64,000 nt of DNA from an uncultured Dehalococcoidia bacterium (GTDB taxonomy: Bacteria > Chloroflexota > Dehalococcoidia > Lucifugimonadales > CAJWER01): NCBI GenBank assembly GCA_958296115.1, contig OY282442.1:1621158-1685157 (forward strand), in the 5' to 3' direction. Within the stretch, counting starts at the first letter, position 1. Each line of letters begins with the position of its first letter. Position numbers and translations under genes: made by a program. Under the pieces are notes generated by a model that was not told where the DNA came from, searched no databases, and saw only the letters and a program-made list of their open reading frames with translations. Shown here piece by piece: positions 1-9,600 of this stretch.

Positions 1-435
1 CGCCACCGCCCGCCGGAACATGGTGGTTCCTACGGGGACCTGCCGGCCGCCGACGGTGGCCGCTCCTGTCCGCGTTAGGGTCTCCACGGCGCGGCGCACG
101 TAGCCCGGCGGAAGCGTGGAATGGGCGTCGCAGCGCACGACAATCTCCCCTCTGGCCTCGCGCAGCGCGCGGTTGAAGCCGGTGGATACGATATGTTCCG
201 GGTTGTGCGTCACTCGCACCGCCGGATAGCGCTGCTGAAGCATCTCCCCCATGGCCGGGGTGTCCGAGCCGTCGGCCACTATCACCTCGATGGGGCCGCC
301 GTAGTCCTGGCGCAGTACCGAATCAAGGGCGTCGGGAAGCACGGCCTCCGCGTTCCGCGCCGGGATGATTACCGATACCGGAGGCATATGTGGGAGGGCG
401 CCGCTTGCTTCTGTATCCCGGCTACCGCATTTCAT
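1..435 (-). CDS. Glycosyltransferase family 2 (GT-A fold), 3' part outside window
   Basis: Reading the minus strand from ATG 435 gives an open frame that runs off the window at base 1 (about 145 codons seen). It contains the GT2 opening SVIIPARNAE, the nucleotide-sugar segment VIVADGSD, and a DxD-like metal site in the stretch EIVVRCDAHS. This is typical of enzymes that transfer sugar from an NDP donor to glycan or lipid acceptors at the cytoplasmic face of the membrane. The start overlaps the end of the GT4 gene by 14 nt, which suggests translational coupling in one glycan-synthesis operon. ATG 387 is a shorter alternative start, nearer to the conserved first beta strand, but with no better ribosome site. 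The acceptor is unknown. Confidence 0.85.
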   Translation of the reverse strand, partial: MKCGSRDTEASGALPHMPPVSVIIPARNAEAVLPDALDSVLRQDYGGPIEVIVADGSDTPAMGEMLQQRYPAVRVTHNPEHIVSTGFNRALREARGEIVVRCDAHSTLPPGYVRRAVETLTRTGAATVGGRQVPVGTTMFRRAVA

Positions 436-1852
436 GTCTATCTTCTTCTGCGCTTGCAGGGGGCGCGAGTCCACGAACCGCGTGGGTGGATTCACGACTT
501 CGCAGGATTGGCGCGGGAAGAACCGCGCCGCCGTTCCCCTCCCCGGTCGTCCCCCGGCCCTGGACGACCTCAGAGTATATGCCGCAGAGCCGCCCTACGA
601 CTATATCATAGTCGTATTCCTTCAGCGCCTTCCGCCTATTGTGCTGTCCCATGCGCTGCCGTGCGGAAGGGTCGTCGCGCAGGCGCGCCAAGACGCTCAC
701 ATACGCGTCAACGTCATCTGGGTCTGCCAGGTAGCCGCCTTCGGGAACGTCAACCATCTCCGGAATCGCCCCCATCCTAGACGCCGCCACCGGCAGTCCC
801 ACAGCCATAGCCTCCAATACACTGACGGTGAAGCCTTCATGCAACTTGGTCGGAAACAGGAACACGTCGCTCTCTGCCAGCAGCTCTACAACCTCGCGGT
901 TCTCCAATGGACCTATTACCTTTACCCTGCCTTCCAGATCATATTCTCCAATGCGCCGCAGCAGCTCTGCGCGGGACTCGTCGGGAGCCCCGCCTACCAG
1001 CTTGAAGCGCGCGCCGGGCAGGCGTCTGGCAACTTCCACAATGGTATGAGCGCCTTTTTCCTCTATCAGCGCGCCTGTGAAGATGACTCGCAATCTGTCC
1101 TGCCTATCCGAGCCGGGGCTGGCCTCCGGGATTGCATGAACATCCACGAAGTTCGGCATCAACGGGTAGGTCTTGTGGGCGAAGCCGCCTAGCTGCAATA
1201 CGGAGCGGAAGCTTGGCTGCCCTTGGGCGAGAATCCGCGCGGCGCGGTTGAACATGACGCGGTATGCCCATCGGTAGAATTGCGCGGCCGGGCCGCGGCC
1301 CGGCGGAATCCGGAACGTGCCGTGCAGGTTGACCACGCAAGGCGTCCCCGCGCGCCCGGCCATCAGGACGGAAACCAGGTCGCGCACCGCGCCGGTGGTG
1401 GAAAGCGAGCAGTTCAAGTGCATCAGGGAGAAGCGCCAGGAAGCCAGTGAACGATATATCCGCCAGAGGATTCTCAGGTTGCGCTTCACCTCGGTCGGAT
1501 TCAGCCTGAACGACGCTCCTCGATGACGCCGGAACGCCTTGGTGTCAACGACCTCGAACTCGAAGGGCGGGGGCAATCCCTTCTGGACCAGTATCTGGGT
1601 CCAGGTCTCTATTCCTCCCAGGGGGGGCGGCAGCGGCGACACCACCAGCGCCCTTATCGGCTGCCCCGATTCGGCGCTGTGCGGCAGGGGGCCGCTGGTC
1701 TCCGCGTGGGGGACCGGCCCCGGGCCTGTCGTGGATGGCGGAGGCCCCTCATTTGCAAGGAAATAGAGCCTCGTGCCCCTGGAAGGTATGACGAGCCTTG
1801 CGGCGAGCGACCGAACTCGTCCAGCCTGTCCGAACATCGCTATATGGCACAC
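422..1852 (-). CDS. Glycosyltransferase family 4 (GT-B fold)
   Basis: A protein of 476 residues from a GTG start. The N-terminal Rossmann part begins at about residue 67 (RALVVSPLPPPLGGIETW, with the GG loop that receives the donor). The C-terminal part has VIFTGALIEEKGAHTIVEVA and the EX7E-type segment around LHEGFTVSVLEAMAVGLPVAAS, the donor-binding signature of GT4 retaining transferases. The first ~65 residues are a proline-rich extension without a recognised domain, so the true start may be further in (ATG 1837, or a GTG inside the first strand). The downstream GT2 gene overlaps its stop. It probably acts in polysaccharide or glycolipid assembly; donor and acceptor cannot be read from sequence. 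Confidence 0.88.
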   Translation of the reverse strand: MCHIAMFGQAGRVRSLAARLVIPSRGTRLYFLANEGPPPSTTGPGPVPHAETSGPLPHSAESGQPIRALVVSPLPPPLGGIETWTQILVQKGLPPPFEFEVVDTKAFRRHRGASFRLNPTEVKRNLRILWRIYRSLASWRFSLMHLNCSLSTTGAVRDLVSVLMAGRAGTPCVVNLHGTFRIPPGRGPAAQFYRWAYRVMFNRAARILAQGQPSFRSVLQLGGFAHKTYPLMPNFVDVHAIPEASPGSDRQDRLRVIFTGALIEEKGAHTIVEVARRLPGARFKLVGGAPDESRAELLRRIGEYDLEGRVKVIGPLENREVVELLAESDVFLFPTKLHEGFTVSVLEAMAVGLPVAASRMGAIPEMVDVPEGGYLADPDDVDAYVSVLARLRDDPSARQRMGQHNRRKALKEYDYDIVVGRLCGIYSEVVQGRGTTGEGNGGAVLPAPILRSRESTHAVRGLAPPASAEEDRHEMR

Positions 1853-2028
1853 CGATCCCGCCGCGAAGGGGGCTGTGATGGTTGTTGAAGAGGCAAGCTA
1901 TCACAAGTATAGCCAAAGAAAGCGCCGCCATGCCACTACGCCGAGGGCCGAAGCTCGACAGCCATGACTGCCATGGCCGGCCTGGATCTCTAGCGGGCGG
2001 AGGTGGTGATTTGGGCTTTGTGGTTTCA

Positions 2029-2058
2029 TTGCGCCGCTCCGGAGGGCGCTGTTAGAAT
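2029..2058 (+). promoter_or_regulatory. Probable sigma-70-type promoter of dcd
   Basis: TTGCGC (2029-2034) and TAGAAT (2053-2058) are separated by 18 nt and lie 36 nt before the dcd start. The -10 box matches the consensus at 5 of 6 positions, but the -35 box is weak. A similar TTAGAATCT block sits about 25 nt before the RND gene (6636-6644). The rest of the 1853-2093 gap shows no gene. Confidence 0.4.
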
Positions 2059-2093
2059 CTCACTAACGGCCGAGGCGCGTGGATGGAGGCTCG

Positions 2094-2681
2094 ATGGTAC
2101 TCAGCGACCGGAGCATCAGGGAAGAGATAGACAGGGGGCGCATCGTCATCGAGCCGCTGGGAGAGGGTTGCATCCAGCCGGCGAGCGTTGACGTTCATCT
2201 CGACAACCGCCTGCTGGTGTTCAGGAACTCGCGCAGGCCCTACGTGGACGTCAGAGAGAACCTGGATGGCCTCACCGAGATGGTGGAGATAGAGGGGGAC
2301 ACGCCGTTCATGCTGCATCCCGGCGAGTTCGTGCTGGGGAGCACCCTAGAGCGCATTGAGCTGCCGGACGACCTGGTTGCGAGGATCGAAGGGAAGAGCT
2401 CGCTTGGGCGCATCGGGCTGCTGATCCACTCGACGGCGGGCTACGTGGATCCGGGATGGAAGGGACACCTCACGCTCGAGCTCACCAACGTGTCGAACCT
2501 GCCGATAACGCTGTACGTCGGGATGAAGATCGGGCAAATCTCGTACTTGAGGTTGAGCGCTCCCGCCGAGAATCTGTATGGGTCGCCCGGCTTGGGCAGC
2601 AAGTACCAAGGACAGGCCGTTCCGACGGCCAGTCGCGCGTACAGGGACTTCACGGACGGACACGATGTTCAGGGAACATGA
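2094..2681 (+). CDS. dcd: dCTP deaminase
   Basis: 195 residues. Trimeric dUTPase-fold enzyme that deaminates dCTP to dUTP for thymidylate synthesis; some homologues also hydrolyse dUTP to dUMP. Recognisable parts are the opening MVLSDRSIREEI, QPASVDVHLD, EGKSSLGRIGL, and the catalytic-region segment STAGYVDPGWKGHLTLEL with its conserved Glu, ending in a family-typical aromatic tail (SKYQGQ). The start at 2094 is preferred over ATG 2079 because GGAGG lies 6 nt upstream and the family begins at this Met. The gene is followed by a REP-like hairpin and then ribD. Confidence 0.95.
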   Translation: MVLSDRSIREEIDRGRIVIEPLGEGCIQPASVDVHLDNRLLVFRNSRRPYVDVRENLDGLTEMVEIEGDTPFMLHPGEFVLGSTLERIELPDDLVARIEGKSSLGRIGLLIHSTAGYVDPGWKGHLTLELTNVSNLPITLYVGMKIGQISYLRLSAPAENLYGSPGLGSKYQGQAVPTASRAYRDFTDGHDVQGT

Positions 2682-2685
2682 CCTC

Positions 2686-2718
2686 ATCCTAACCCTCTCC
2701 CGTCAAGGGAGAGGGGAT
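2686..2718. repeat. REP-like hairpin, copy 1
   Basis: CCCTCTCCC and GGGAGAGGG are separated by five bases (GTCAA), just after dcd. The same hairpin recurs near 20.85, 22.37, 23.26 and 25.06 kb. It could act as a terminator, but no T run follows. Confidence 0.7.
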
Positions 2719-2793
2719 GCCCCGGGATATGCTCATCAGTCATGTTCCAGTGGACGTGTCAATAGCGCGGCGCCGCGACGGTGGTTCTGAACC

Positions 2794-3879
2794 GTGGGCT
2801 ACATGTCGCACGCCCTGGAGTTGGCGAGGAGGGCTGTTGGGCGGGTCAGTCCGAACCCCCCGGTTGGCGCGGTGGTGGTCAAGGACGGCGCGGTGGTCGG
2901 CGAGGGTTGGACGCAGCCGCCCGGCCAGCGACACGCTGAAATCGCGGCGCTCCGGCAGGCCGGCGAGGCGGCCCGCGGCGCGGCGCTCTACACCACGCTG
3001 GAGCCCTGCAATCACCACGGGCGCACGCCGCCATGCGCTGAGGCCCTAATTGAGGCGGGGGTCGCCGAGGTCCACGCCGCCATGCTGGACCCGAACCCCG
3101 TCGCGGCGGGCGGTATGGCGCGTCTCGAAGAGGCGGGGATACGCACGCAAGTCGGTGAGGGCGAGCCGAAGGCGCGGCGTCTCCTCGAAGCCTACGTCAA
3201 GTACGTGAGCGCGGGGATTCCGTTCGTTACGGCGAAGTTCGCGATGAGCCTGGACGGGAAGATAGCCACGCGGACCGGCGACTCGAAGTGGATCTCCGGC
3301 GACAAGGCTCGGTGGGAGGCGCATCGGATTCGCGCGGCGTCGGACGCGGTCATGGTGGGCATCAACACGGCGCTGGCCGACGACCCGCAGCTCACGGCGC
3401 GCGACAAGAGGGGAAAGCCGCTCGATAGTCAGCCGTTGCGCGTCGTGGTGGACAGCCGCGGGCGCGCCCCGGCGCGGGCGCGGATGCTGCGCGAGGCCGG
3501 CGGGACGCTCGTTGCGGCGGGTGAGATCGCGGACGCGGCAGCCGCGGCGCTCGAGGAGGCGGGAGCGGCTGTCGCCAGGCTCCCCGGCAGCGGCGGGAGG
3601 GTTGACCTGGCGGCGCTGATGCGCCATCTCGCCGCCGAGCGCGGCGTAACGTCCGTGTGCGTGGAAGGGGGCGGGACCCTGCTCGGCTCCATGTTCGACC
3701 TGGGCCTCGTGGACAAGGTAGTCGCCTTCGTGTCGCCGGTCATCATCGGCGGCGCGGACTCGCCGTCGCCCGTCGGCGGCGCGGGGTTCGAGCGTATGGC
3801 GGACACCCTGAGGCTGGAGCGGGTGCGCTGGGACAGGTACGGGCGGGACATGGCGATAACCGGGTACTGTAGTGGATAG
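2794..3879 (+). CDS. ribD: Bifunctional riboflavin deaminase/reductase RibD
   Basis: 361 residues, the normal length for the fused enzyme. The N-terminal cytidine-deaminase-like domain (~1-145) carries the zinc site HAEIAAL and the PCNHHGRTPPC motif. The C-terminal reductase domain (~150-361) begins with PFVTAKFAMSLDGKIAT and has the NADPH-site stretch CVEGGGTLL. It deaminates and then reduces the pyrimidine product of GTP cyclohydrolase II. The start is GTG 2794, with ATG 2803 as an alternative; neither has a clear ribosome site. I looked for an FMN riboswitch in 2690-2793 and did not see one. First gene of the rib cluster. Confidence 0.95.
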   Translation: MGYMSHALELARRAVGRVSPNPPVGAVVVKDGAVVGEGWTQPPGQRHAEIAALRQAGEAARGAALYTTLEPCNHHGRTPPCAEALIEAGVAEVHAAMLDPNPVAAGGMARLEEAGIRTQVGEGEPKARRLLEAYVKYVSAGIPFVTAKFAMSLDGKIATRTGDSKWISGDKARWEAHRIRAASDAVMVGINTALADDPQLTARDKRGKPLDSQPLRVVVDSRGRAPARARMLREAGGTLVAAGEIADAAAAALEEAGAAVARLPGSGGRVDLAALMRHLAAERGVTSVCVEGGGTLLGSMFDLGLVDKVVAFVSPVIIGGADSPSPVGGAGFERMADTLRLERVRWDRYGRDMAITGYCSG

Positions 3880-3940
3880 CGGCTCAAAGTCCGACGGCCC
3901 CATGACAACGTAGTACTGGGTTAGCGGGTATAGGAGAGGT

Positions 3941-4555
3941 ATGTTCACTGGCATAGTCGAGGAGGTCGGCGCGGTTGCGGAGACGAGGCCCGGCGGGTTG
4001 ACCATCCGGGCGTCCAAGGTGATGGATGGGCTGAAGGTCGGCGACAGCGTTTCGGTGAGCGGGGCGTGCCTGACGGTCACGCGGCGGGACGGCGAATCCT
4101 TCGCAGTCGATGCGGTTCCCGAAACCCTGCGCCGAACGAACCTCGGCGCTCTCTCGGCTGGCAGCCTGGTGAACCTGGAGCGGGCCGTGCCCGTGGGCGG
4201 ACGGCTCGACGGCCACGTCGTGCAGGGACACGTGGACGGCACAGGGGAGATCGAGTCCATCCGCAATGACGGCCAGGCGCTGATGGTCGAGATACGCGCG
4301 GCCGAGTCCGTGATGCGGTACGTGGTGGAGAAGGGATTCGTCGCTGTGGACGGGGCGAGCCTCACGGTTGTAGAGTGTAACGAGGAGCGGTTCTCGGTCA
4401 CCATCATCCCGCACACGCGGGAGCGCGCCATCATGGGGTCGTGGAAGGCGGGGGACGAGGTGAACATCGAAGTGGACATACTAGCCAAATACGTTGAGCG
4501 GTTGGTTGCGGCTGGGGGGCGTCCCAGCCACGGAAGACCCCTGTGGACATACTAG
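3941..4555 (+). CDS. ribE: Riboflavin synthase alpha subunit
   Basis: 204 residues. It begins with the invariant MFTGIVEEVG after GGAGAGG. Two lumazine-binding barrels are visible: residues ~1-97 and a second half starting near GGRLDGHVVQGHVDG. It dismutates two 6,7-dimethyl-8-ribityllumazine molecules into riboflavin. The 3' end is abnormal. The segment 4472-4508 is repeated 71 bp later (4543-4579) with one mismatch, and the offset is not a multiple of three. The protein therefore ends with ~15 extra residues (AAGGRPSHGRPLWTY), while the copied, probably ancestral, end reading VERLVGLR and stop lies out of frame downstream. The catalytic core precedes this change. Confidence 0.95.
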   Translation: MFTGIVEEVGAVAETRPGGLTIRASKVMDGLKVGDSVSVSGACLTVTRRDGESFAVDAVPETLRRTNLGALSAGSLVNLERAVPVGGRLDGHVVQGHVDGTGEIESIRNDGQALMVEIRAAESVMRYVVEKGFVAVDGASLTVVECNEERFSVTIIPHTRERAIMGSWKAGDEVNIEVDILAKYVERLVAAGGRPSHGRPLWTY

Positions 4556-4579
4556 CCAAATACGTCGAGCGGTTGGTTG
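4472..4579 (+). repeat. Partial tandem duplication of the ribE 3' end
   Basis: A block of about 37 bp (4472-4508) recurs at 4543-4579, 71 bp further on, with a single T/C difference. The second copy restores the normal short C-terminus in another frame, but it lies behind the new stop codon. Confidence 0.9.
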
Positions 4580-4654
4580 GGCTGCGATAACGACGCGGCG
4601 GGCGCCTCGCCGAGCCCTGCGAGCCGCCCTAGGAGTCCATTGCAGGAGCGTCAC

Positions 4655-5878
4655 ATGCCTCACATAACTATCGAGCAGGCCATCGAGGAGGTCAGGGCGG
4701 GCCGTCCCCTGATAGTGGTGGACGACGAGGACAGGGAGAACGAGGGCGACCTGGTCATCGCGGCCGAGAAGGCCACGCCCGAGGCCGTCAACTTCATGGT
4801 TACGCGCGGGCGCGGGCTCGTGTGCGTTCCGATGACGACGGCGCGGCTGCGAGAGCTCCAGCTCCCCATGATGGTGCAGGAGAACACTTCTCGGCTGACC
4901 ACCGCCTTCACGGTGTCGGTGGACGCGCTGGAGGGCACGACAACCGGCATATCAGTCCATGACCGCGCGACGACCATCAGGGCGCTGATAGACCCGGCCA
5001 CGAGGCCCGAGGACCTGGGCCGGCCCGGCCACGTGTTCCCGCTGCGCTACGCCGATGGCGGCGTGCTGGTGAGGGCCGGGCACACGGAAGCGGCTGTCGA
5101 CCTCGCTAGGATGGCGGGGTTCTATCCGGCCGGGACGCTGTGCGAGGTGCTGGCGGAGGACGGGTCGAAGGCGCGGATGGACCAGTTGGAAGAGCTGTCC
5201 GCGCAATACGGCATCGGCATCATCACCATCGCGGCTATCATCAGCTACCGCCGCAGCCACGAGAAGCTGGTAGAGCGCGTAGCCGAAGCGCGCATCCCGA
5301 CCGACCACGGCGTGTGGGAGGCCATCTCCTACCGCAGCTTGGTGGACAAGGACGAGCACGTGGCGTTCGTGATGGGCGAGGTCAGCCCGGACGACCCCGT
5401 ATTGGTGCGTGTGCACAGCGAGTGCCTCACGAGCGACGTGTTCGGCAGCATGCGCTGCGACTGCGGCGAGCAGGTCGAGCTTGCGAAGCAGACAATCGCG
5501 GCGGAGGGCAAGGGCGTGTTCCTCTACATGCGCCAAGAAGGGCGCGGGCTTGGCATCCACAACAAGCTCAAGGCCTATCACCTCCAGGACGATGGCCTCG
5601 ATACGGTGGACGCCAACGTGAGCATGGGGTTCGCGCCGGACATCCGCCACTACGGGATAGGCGCGCAGATACTGGAGGACCTCGGCGTGGGCAAGATGCG
5701 GATACTCACGAACAACCCGCGCAAGCTCGCCGGGCTCGATGGGTACGGCTCCCTGGAAGCGGTCGAGCGCGTGCCTATCGTCGTGAAAGCGAACGAGGAG
5801 AACATCCGCTACCTGCAGACCAAGCGCGAGCGGATGGGGCACCTGCTGGACGACGCCAACGCGGGCGGCGCGGTGTAA
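4655..5878 (+). CDS. ribBA: Bifunctional 3,4-dihydroxy-2-butanone-4-phosphate synthase / GTP cyclohydrolase II
   Basis: 407 residues. The N-terminal half (~1-200) is RibB with the catalytic acidic loop DDEDRENEGDLV and the GHVFPL and GHTEAAVDLA segments. The C-terminal half (~205-407) is RibA with the zinc cysteines in HSECLTSDVFGSMRCDCGEQ and the MRQEGRGLGI loop. Together they supply both precursors for lumazine: the four-carbon unit from ribulose 5-phosphate and the pyrimidine from GTP. The start is ATG 4655, preceded by CAGGAG; the open frame extends upstream to 4577 but without family similarity. The next gene, ribH, starts two bases after the stop. Confidence 0.96.
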   Translation: MPHITIEQAIEEVRAGRPLIVVDDEDRENEGDLVIAAEKATPEAVNFMVTRGRGLVCVPMTTARLRELQLPMMVQENTSRLTTAFTVSVDALEGTTTGISVHDRATTIRALIDPATRPEDLGRPGHVFPLRYADGGVLVRAGHTEAAVDLARMAGFYPAGTLCEVLAEDGSKARMDQLEELSAQYGIGIITIAAIISYRRSHEKLVERVAEARIPTDHGVWEAISYRSLVDKDEHVAFVMGEVSPDDPVLVRVHSECLTSDVFGSMRCDCGEQVELAKQTIAAEGKGVFLYMRQEGRGLGIHNKLKAYHLQDDGLDTVDANVSMGFAPDIRHYGIGAQILEDLGVGKMRILTNNPRKLAGLDGYGSLEAVERVPIVVKANEENIRYLQTKRERMGHLLDDANAGGAV

Positions 5879-5880
5879 CG

Positions 5881-6423
5881 ATGCGTGAGATTCGGGGCGG
5901 ACTCGACGGCCGGGATCTCAGTATCGGGATAGTGGCGGCGCGGTTCAACTGGCCCATCACCTCAAGGCTGCTCCGGGGCGCAGAGGCGGCGCTGCTTGCA
6001 AACGGAGTGGAGCCGGATAACATCACCGTCGCCTATGTGCCGGGATCGTTCGAGGTCCCGTTCGCTGCGATGAGGATGGCGAGGTCCGGGAATTGCGACG
6101 CGGTGATATGCTTGGGCGCCGTCATCCGCGGCGAGACCGACCACTACGAGTACGTCGCGGGCGAGGCGGCCCGGGGCGTCGCTGACGCGGCTGCCCATAC
6201 CGGCGTGCCCGTCATATTCGGCATCCTGACGACTGACACCATCGAGCAGGCCGACGCCAGGTCGGGAGGCGCGGACGGCGGCGGAGTGGAGAAGCCGATG
6301 GGCCAGAGCAAGCCGGGCCTGGAGCGCTGGGACGGCGAGGGCAACGCCGGCTACAGCGCGGGGCTCGCGGCTATCGAGATGGGAAGCTTGACGCGCTCTC
6401 TGGACGCATTGACCGAGGCATGA
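5881..6423 (+). CDS. ribH: 6,7-dimethyl-8-ribityllumazine synthase
   Basis: 180 residues; the family is usually about 155. It forms the shell enzyme that condenses the RibB and RibD products. Conserved parts are VAARFNWPIT, YVPGSFEVPFA, CLGAVIRGETDHYEYV (with the active-site His) and FGILTTDTIEQA. Between QADAR and GNAGYSAG it carries about 22 to 25 extra residues, rich in Gly, Lys and acidic residues, where normal enzymes have a short loop. The ATG follows the ribBA stop by 2 nt, so the two are probably translated together. Last gene of the cluster. Confidence 0.94.
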   Translation: MREIRGGLDGRDLSIGIVAARFNWPITSRLLRGAEAALLANGVEPDNITVAYVPGSFEVPFAAMRMARSGNCDAVICLGAVIRGETDHYEYVAGEAARGVADAAAHTGVPVIFGILTTDTIEQADARSGGADGGGVEKPMGQSKPGLERWDGEGNAGYSAGLAAIEMGSLTRSLDALTEA

Positions 6424-6666
6424 TAGATGGTCGTCCGCGTGTAGATGGCAGCCCCGGATCGCCCCTCCAAGTTGCCCGATTCCATTTTGCGCCAATGATG
6501 GACGTGGTAGACGCATGAGGATTGACGATGGAGCGTCTGGCGCGGACACTCAACTTGGATGCGATTGTCCTGCAGCCCGCGCTAACGCCGGGCGCCTCTC
6601 GGTCGTTGTATCTAGCGATGCCGCTTGCCGTGCGATTAGAATCTATATGGACAAGGAGTCTAACGA

Positions 6667-9600
6667 GTGACATTCCTGACGAAGATGGCATTGCAGAGGC
6701 CGACGGTGGCTATCCTGATGATAGTCATCGTGCTGGTCTCAGGCGTATTCACCTACCGGAGCCTCCAAGTCGAGTTGTTCCCGGAGATAGAATTCCCCCT
6801 CGTTACGGTAAGCGTCGCCTACCCGTCGGCGGACCCGGAGGCCGTCGTCCGCGACGTCACCGCGCCAGTGGAGCGGGCCATTTCCGGGACCGCGGGGCTG
6901 GAGACGGTCCAATCCACGTCGTTCGAGGGAAACTCCATAGTCCTGGCTACGTTCAGGTTCGGGACGGACATGGCCGAGGCGGAGAGCGTGATAGAGGCCG
7001 CGGTGAACGGGGTTGCGTTCCCGGACGGGGTGTCTGACCCCACGGTGGGCAGGTTCAATCCCGACCAGATTCCGGTCATACAGTTCAGCGTCGTCTCGGA
7101 CCGGGACACGGCAGAGGCGCAGGGCATCGTTCGCTCGCTCGTGCTGCCCGCCATCTCGGACGTCGAAGGGATAATGCAGGTCCAGGTCGATGGCGAGATC
7201 GAGCGGCGGGTTTCGGTAGCCGTTCAGCCGGACAGGCTGGCGGCGAACGGAGTCTCGCTGTTCCAGGTGTCTTCCGCGCTCGGCGAGAACAACCTGACGC
7301 TGCCGGCAGGGCTCGTCTTCGACGGCGGGCAGGCCATGCCCGCGAAGACGACCCACACCTTCGACTCGGTCGAGGACATCAGGAGCTTGGTGGTAGGCGC
7401 TTCGGAGGATGGCCCAGTGCGGCTGGGCGACGTGGCCGACGTGTCGCTTGGCGATGGAGCGCCGACGAGCATCTCGCGCACCAACGGCAAGCCCAGCCTC
7501 AGCGTTTCCATCGTGAAGACGCCGGAAGCGAACACCATAGACGTTACGACCGGCGTGCGCGAGGCCATAGACGGGCTTGCGGGACTTCCGCCGGACATGG
7601 AGATAGTCGTCGTGTCCGACCAGGGCCCGGACATCCAGAGCCAGATAGACACCCTGCTGCGTGAGGCGATGTTCGGGTTCCTGTTCGCCGTCTCCGTGGT
7701 CTTCGCGTTCATGCTGACTATTCGTCCCACGATAGTCCGCGGGCTGTCCAACACGCTGCGCCCGACGGTGGTCATAGCGCTCTCGATCCCCCTGAGCGTG
7801 CTAACCGGGGTGCTGCTGATGGCGTGGCAGGACATGACGCTGAACTTCATGACCCTGGGCGGCCTGGCTATCTCGGTCGGGCGCGTGGTGGACGATTCCA
7901 TAGTCGTGCTGGAGAACGTCTATCGGCACATACAGGGCGGGCGCGAGCGCTGGCGGGCGGCGTTGGAGGCGACGGCGGAGGTCGGCCCCGCGATATTCGC
8001 GTCCACGATGACCACCGTGGTCGTGTTCGTGCCCCTCGCCTTCATACAGGGACTCGTCGGCGCGTTCTTCCTGCCGTTCGCCCTCACGGTGAGCTTCGCG
8101 CTCGCGGCTTCCCTGATAGTCGCGCTGACCGCGGTGCCCGTTCTCGGCGCTTACCTGCTGCGGCCGGGCGACCTGCCCGAGGGCGCGGGCGAGGATGACG
8201 AGATACACATGCGGGAGACGTGGATGCAGCGCCTGTACACCCCCCTTCTGAAGTGGACGCTGCGGCACAGGCTCATAACGCTGCTCGTGGCGTTCGGAAT
8301 CACGGCCGCCAGCCTCGGGTTGCTCGCGGTCATACCGGTAACCCTGTTCCCGTCGGGCGGGGAGCGGACCTTGCAGATCACCCTCACCCTGCCGCCCGGC
8401 GCTCCGCCGAGCCAGACCGTCGCAGAGGTGATAGATATAGAGGAGCGCGTGGAAGAGGTGGCCGAGGTGTACACCGTTACCATCGGTGCCTCCAGAGTTA
8501 CCTTCGGCGGCGGACCGGGCGCATTCAACCAGGCCAGCATGCTCGCCACCCTGTCGGAGGATGCCCCGGAGGACATCGCCAACATCCTCAGGAGCGACCT
8601 CGACAAGCCCGGCCGGGTTGTGAGCGTCAGGGAGATAAGGTCCGGCCCTCCAGCCGGCGGCGTTGAGGTCAACGTCACCGGGGGCAGCTACGACGACATA
8701 GCCTCGGTATCGAATGAGCTGACGGCATCCCTCGCTGACATCGAAGAAATAGTGAACCTCGAGAACAACGTGGCGCAGGCCAGGGACGAGGTCGAAATCG
8801 CGGTCGACCCTGGGAAGGCCGCCGGCATAGGCATGAGTGTCCGCCAGGTCGGGTTCCAGGTGAGCCAATACCTGATAGGGCAGACCGTTACCAGCGTCAC
8901 CATCGAGGGGGAGGCCATAGACGTGGTTCTATCCGGGGACCGCCGCGCCGCGAACGGAATTGACGCGGTCGCGGGCCTCATCATCGCCGGGCCGGGCGGC
9001 GCGGCTCCCCTGGGCGAGCTGGCCGACGTAACCGTCAAGGAAGGCCCTGTAACCATCATTCGCACTGACGGGGCGCTGTCGGCGAGCGTCACCGGGGACA
9101 TCGTGAGCGAGAACACGCAGGCGGTGGGCGTCCTGGTGAACGAGAAGATAGCGGCGCTCTCCCTGCCCCCCGGAGTGAAGGTCAGCAGCGGCGGCGTCTT
9201 TGCGGACATCGCGGAGGGCTTCCAGGCCATCTTCATATCCATGGGCGTGGGCATCGCGCTCGTCTACCTGGTGATGGTCGCGAGCCTTGGGTCGCTGCGG
9301 AATCCGGTGGTCATCGTAACGACGCTGCCGCTGGCGCTGATAGGCGCGCTCGCCGCGCTGGCGATAACGGGCCGGACCCTGGGGCTGCCCGCGATGATGG
9401 GCATACTGCTGCTCATCGGCATCGTCGTTACGAACGCCATCGTGCTCATAGCCTTCGTGGAGCAGCTGCGGGCCAAGGGCATGTCCGTGTACGACGCCCT
9501 GGTGTCCGGCGCGCGCGTGCGGCTGCGCCCCATACTGATGACGGCCCTCACGACCAGCTTCGCGCTGCTGCCGCTCGCCGTCGTTTCGGACGACGGCGGC

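Noticed and set aside
2690-2793. Possible FMN riboswitch before ribD
   Set aside because: The conserved RFN blocks are not present; the only structure seen is the REP-like hairpin.
5140-6423. Frame joining ribBA sequence to ribH as a 427-residue fusion
   Set aside because: The part before 5881 is ribBA read in another frame; ribH begins at ATG 5881.
6424-6666. Small open frames between ribH and the RND gene
   Set aside because: None has a ribosome site or recognisable protein features; treated as intergenic with the RND leader.
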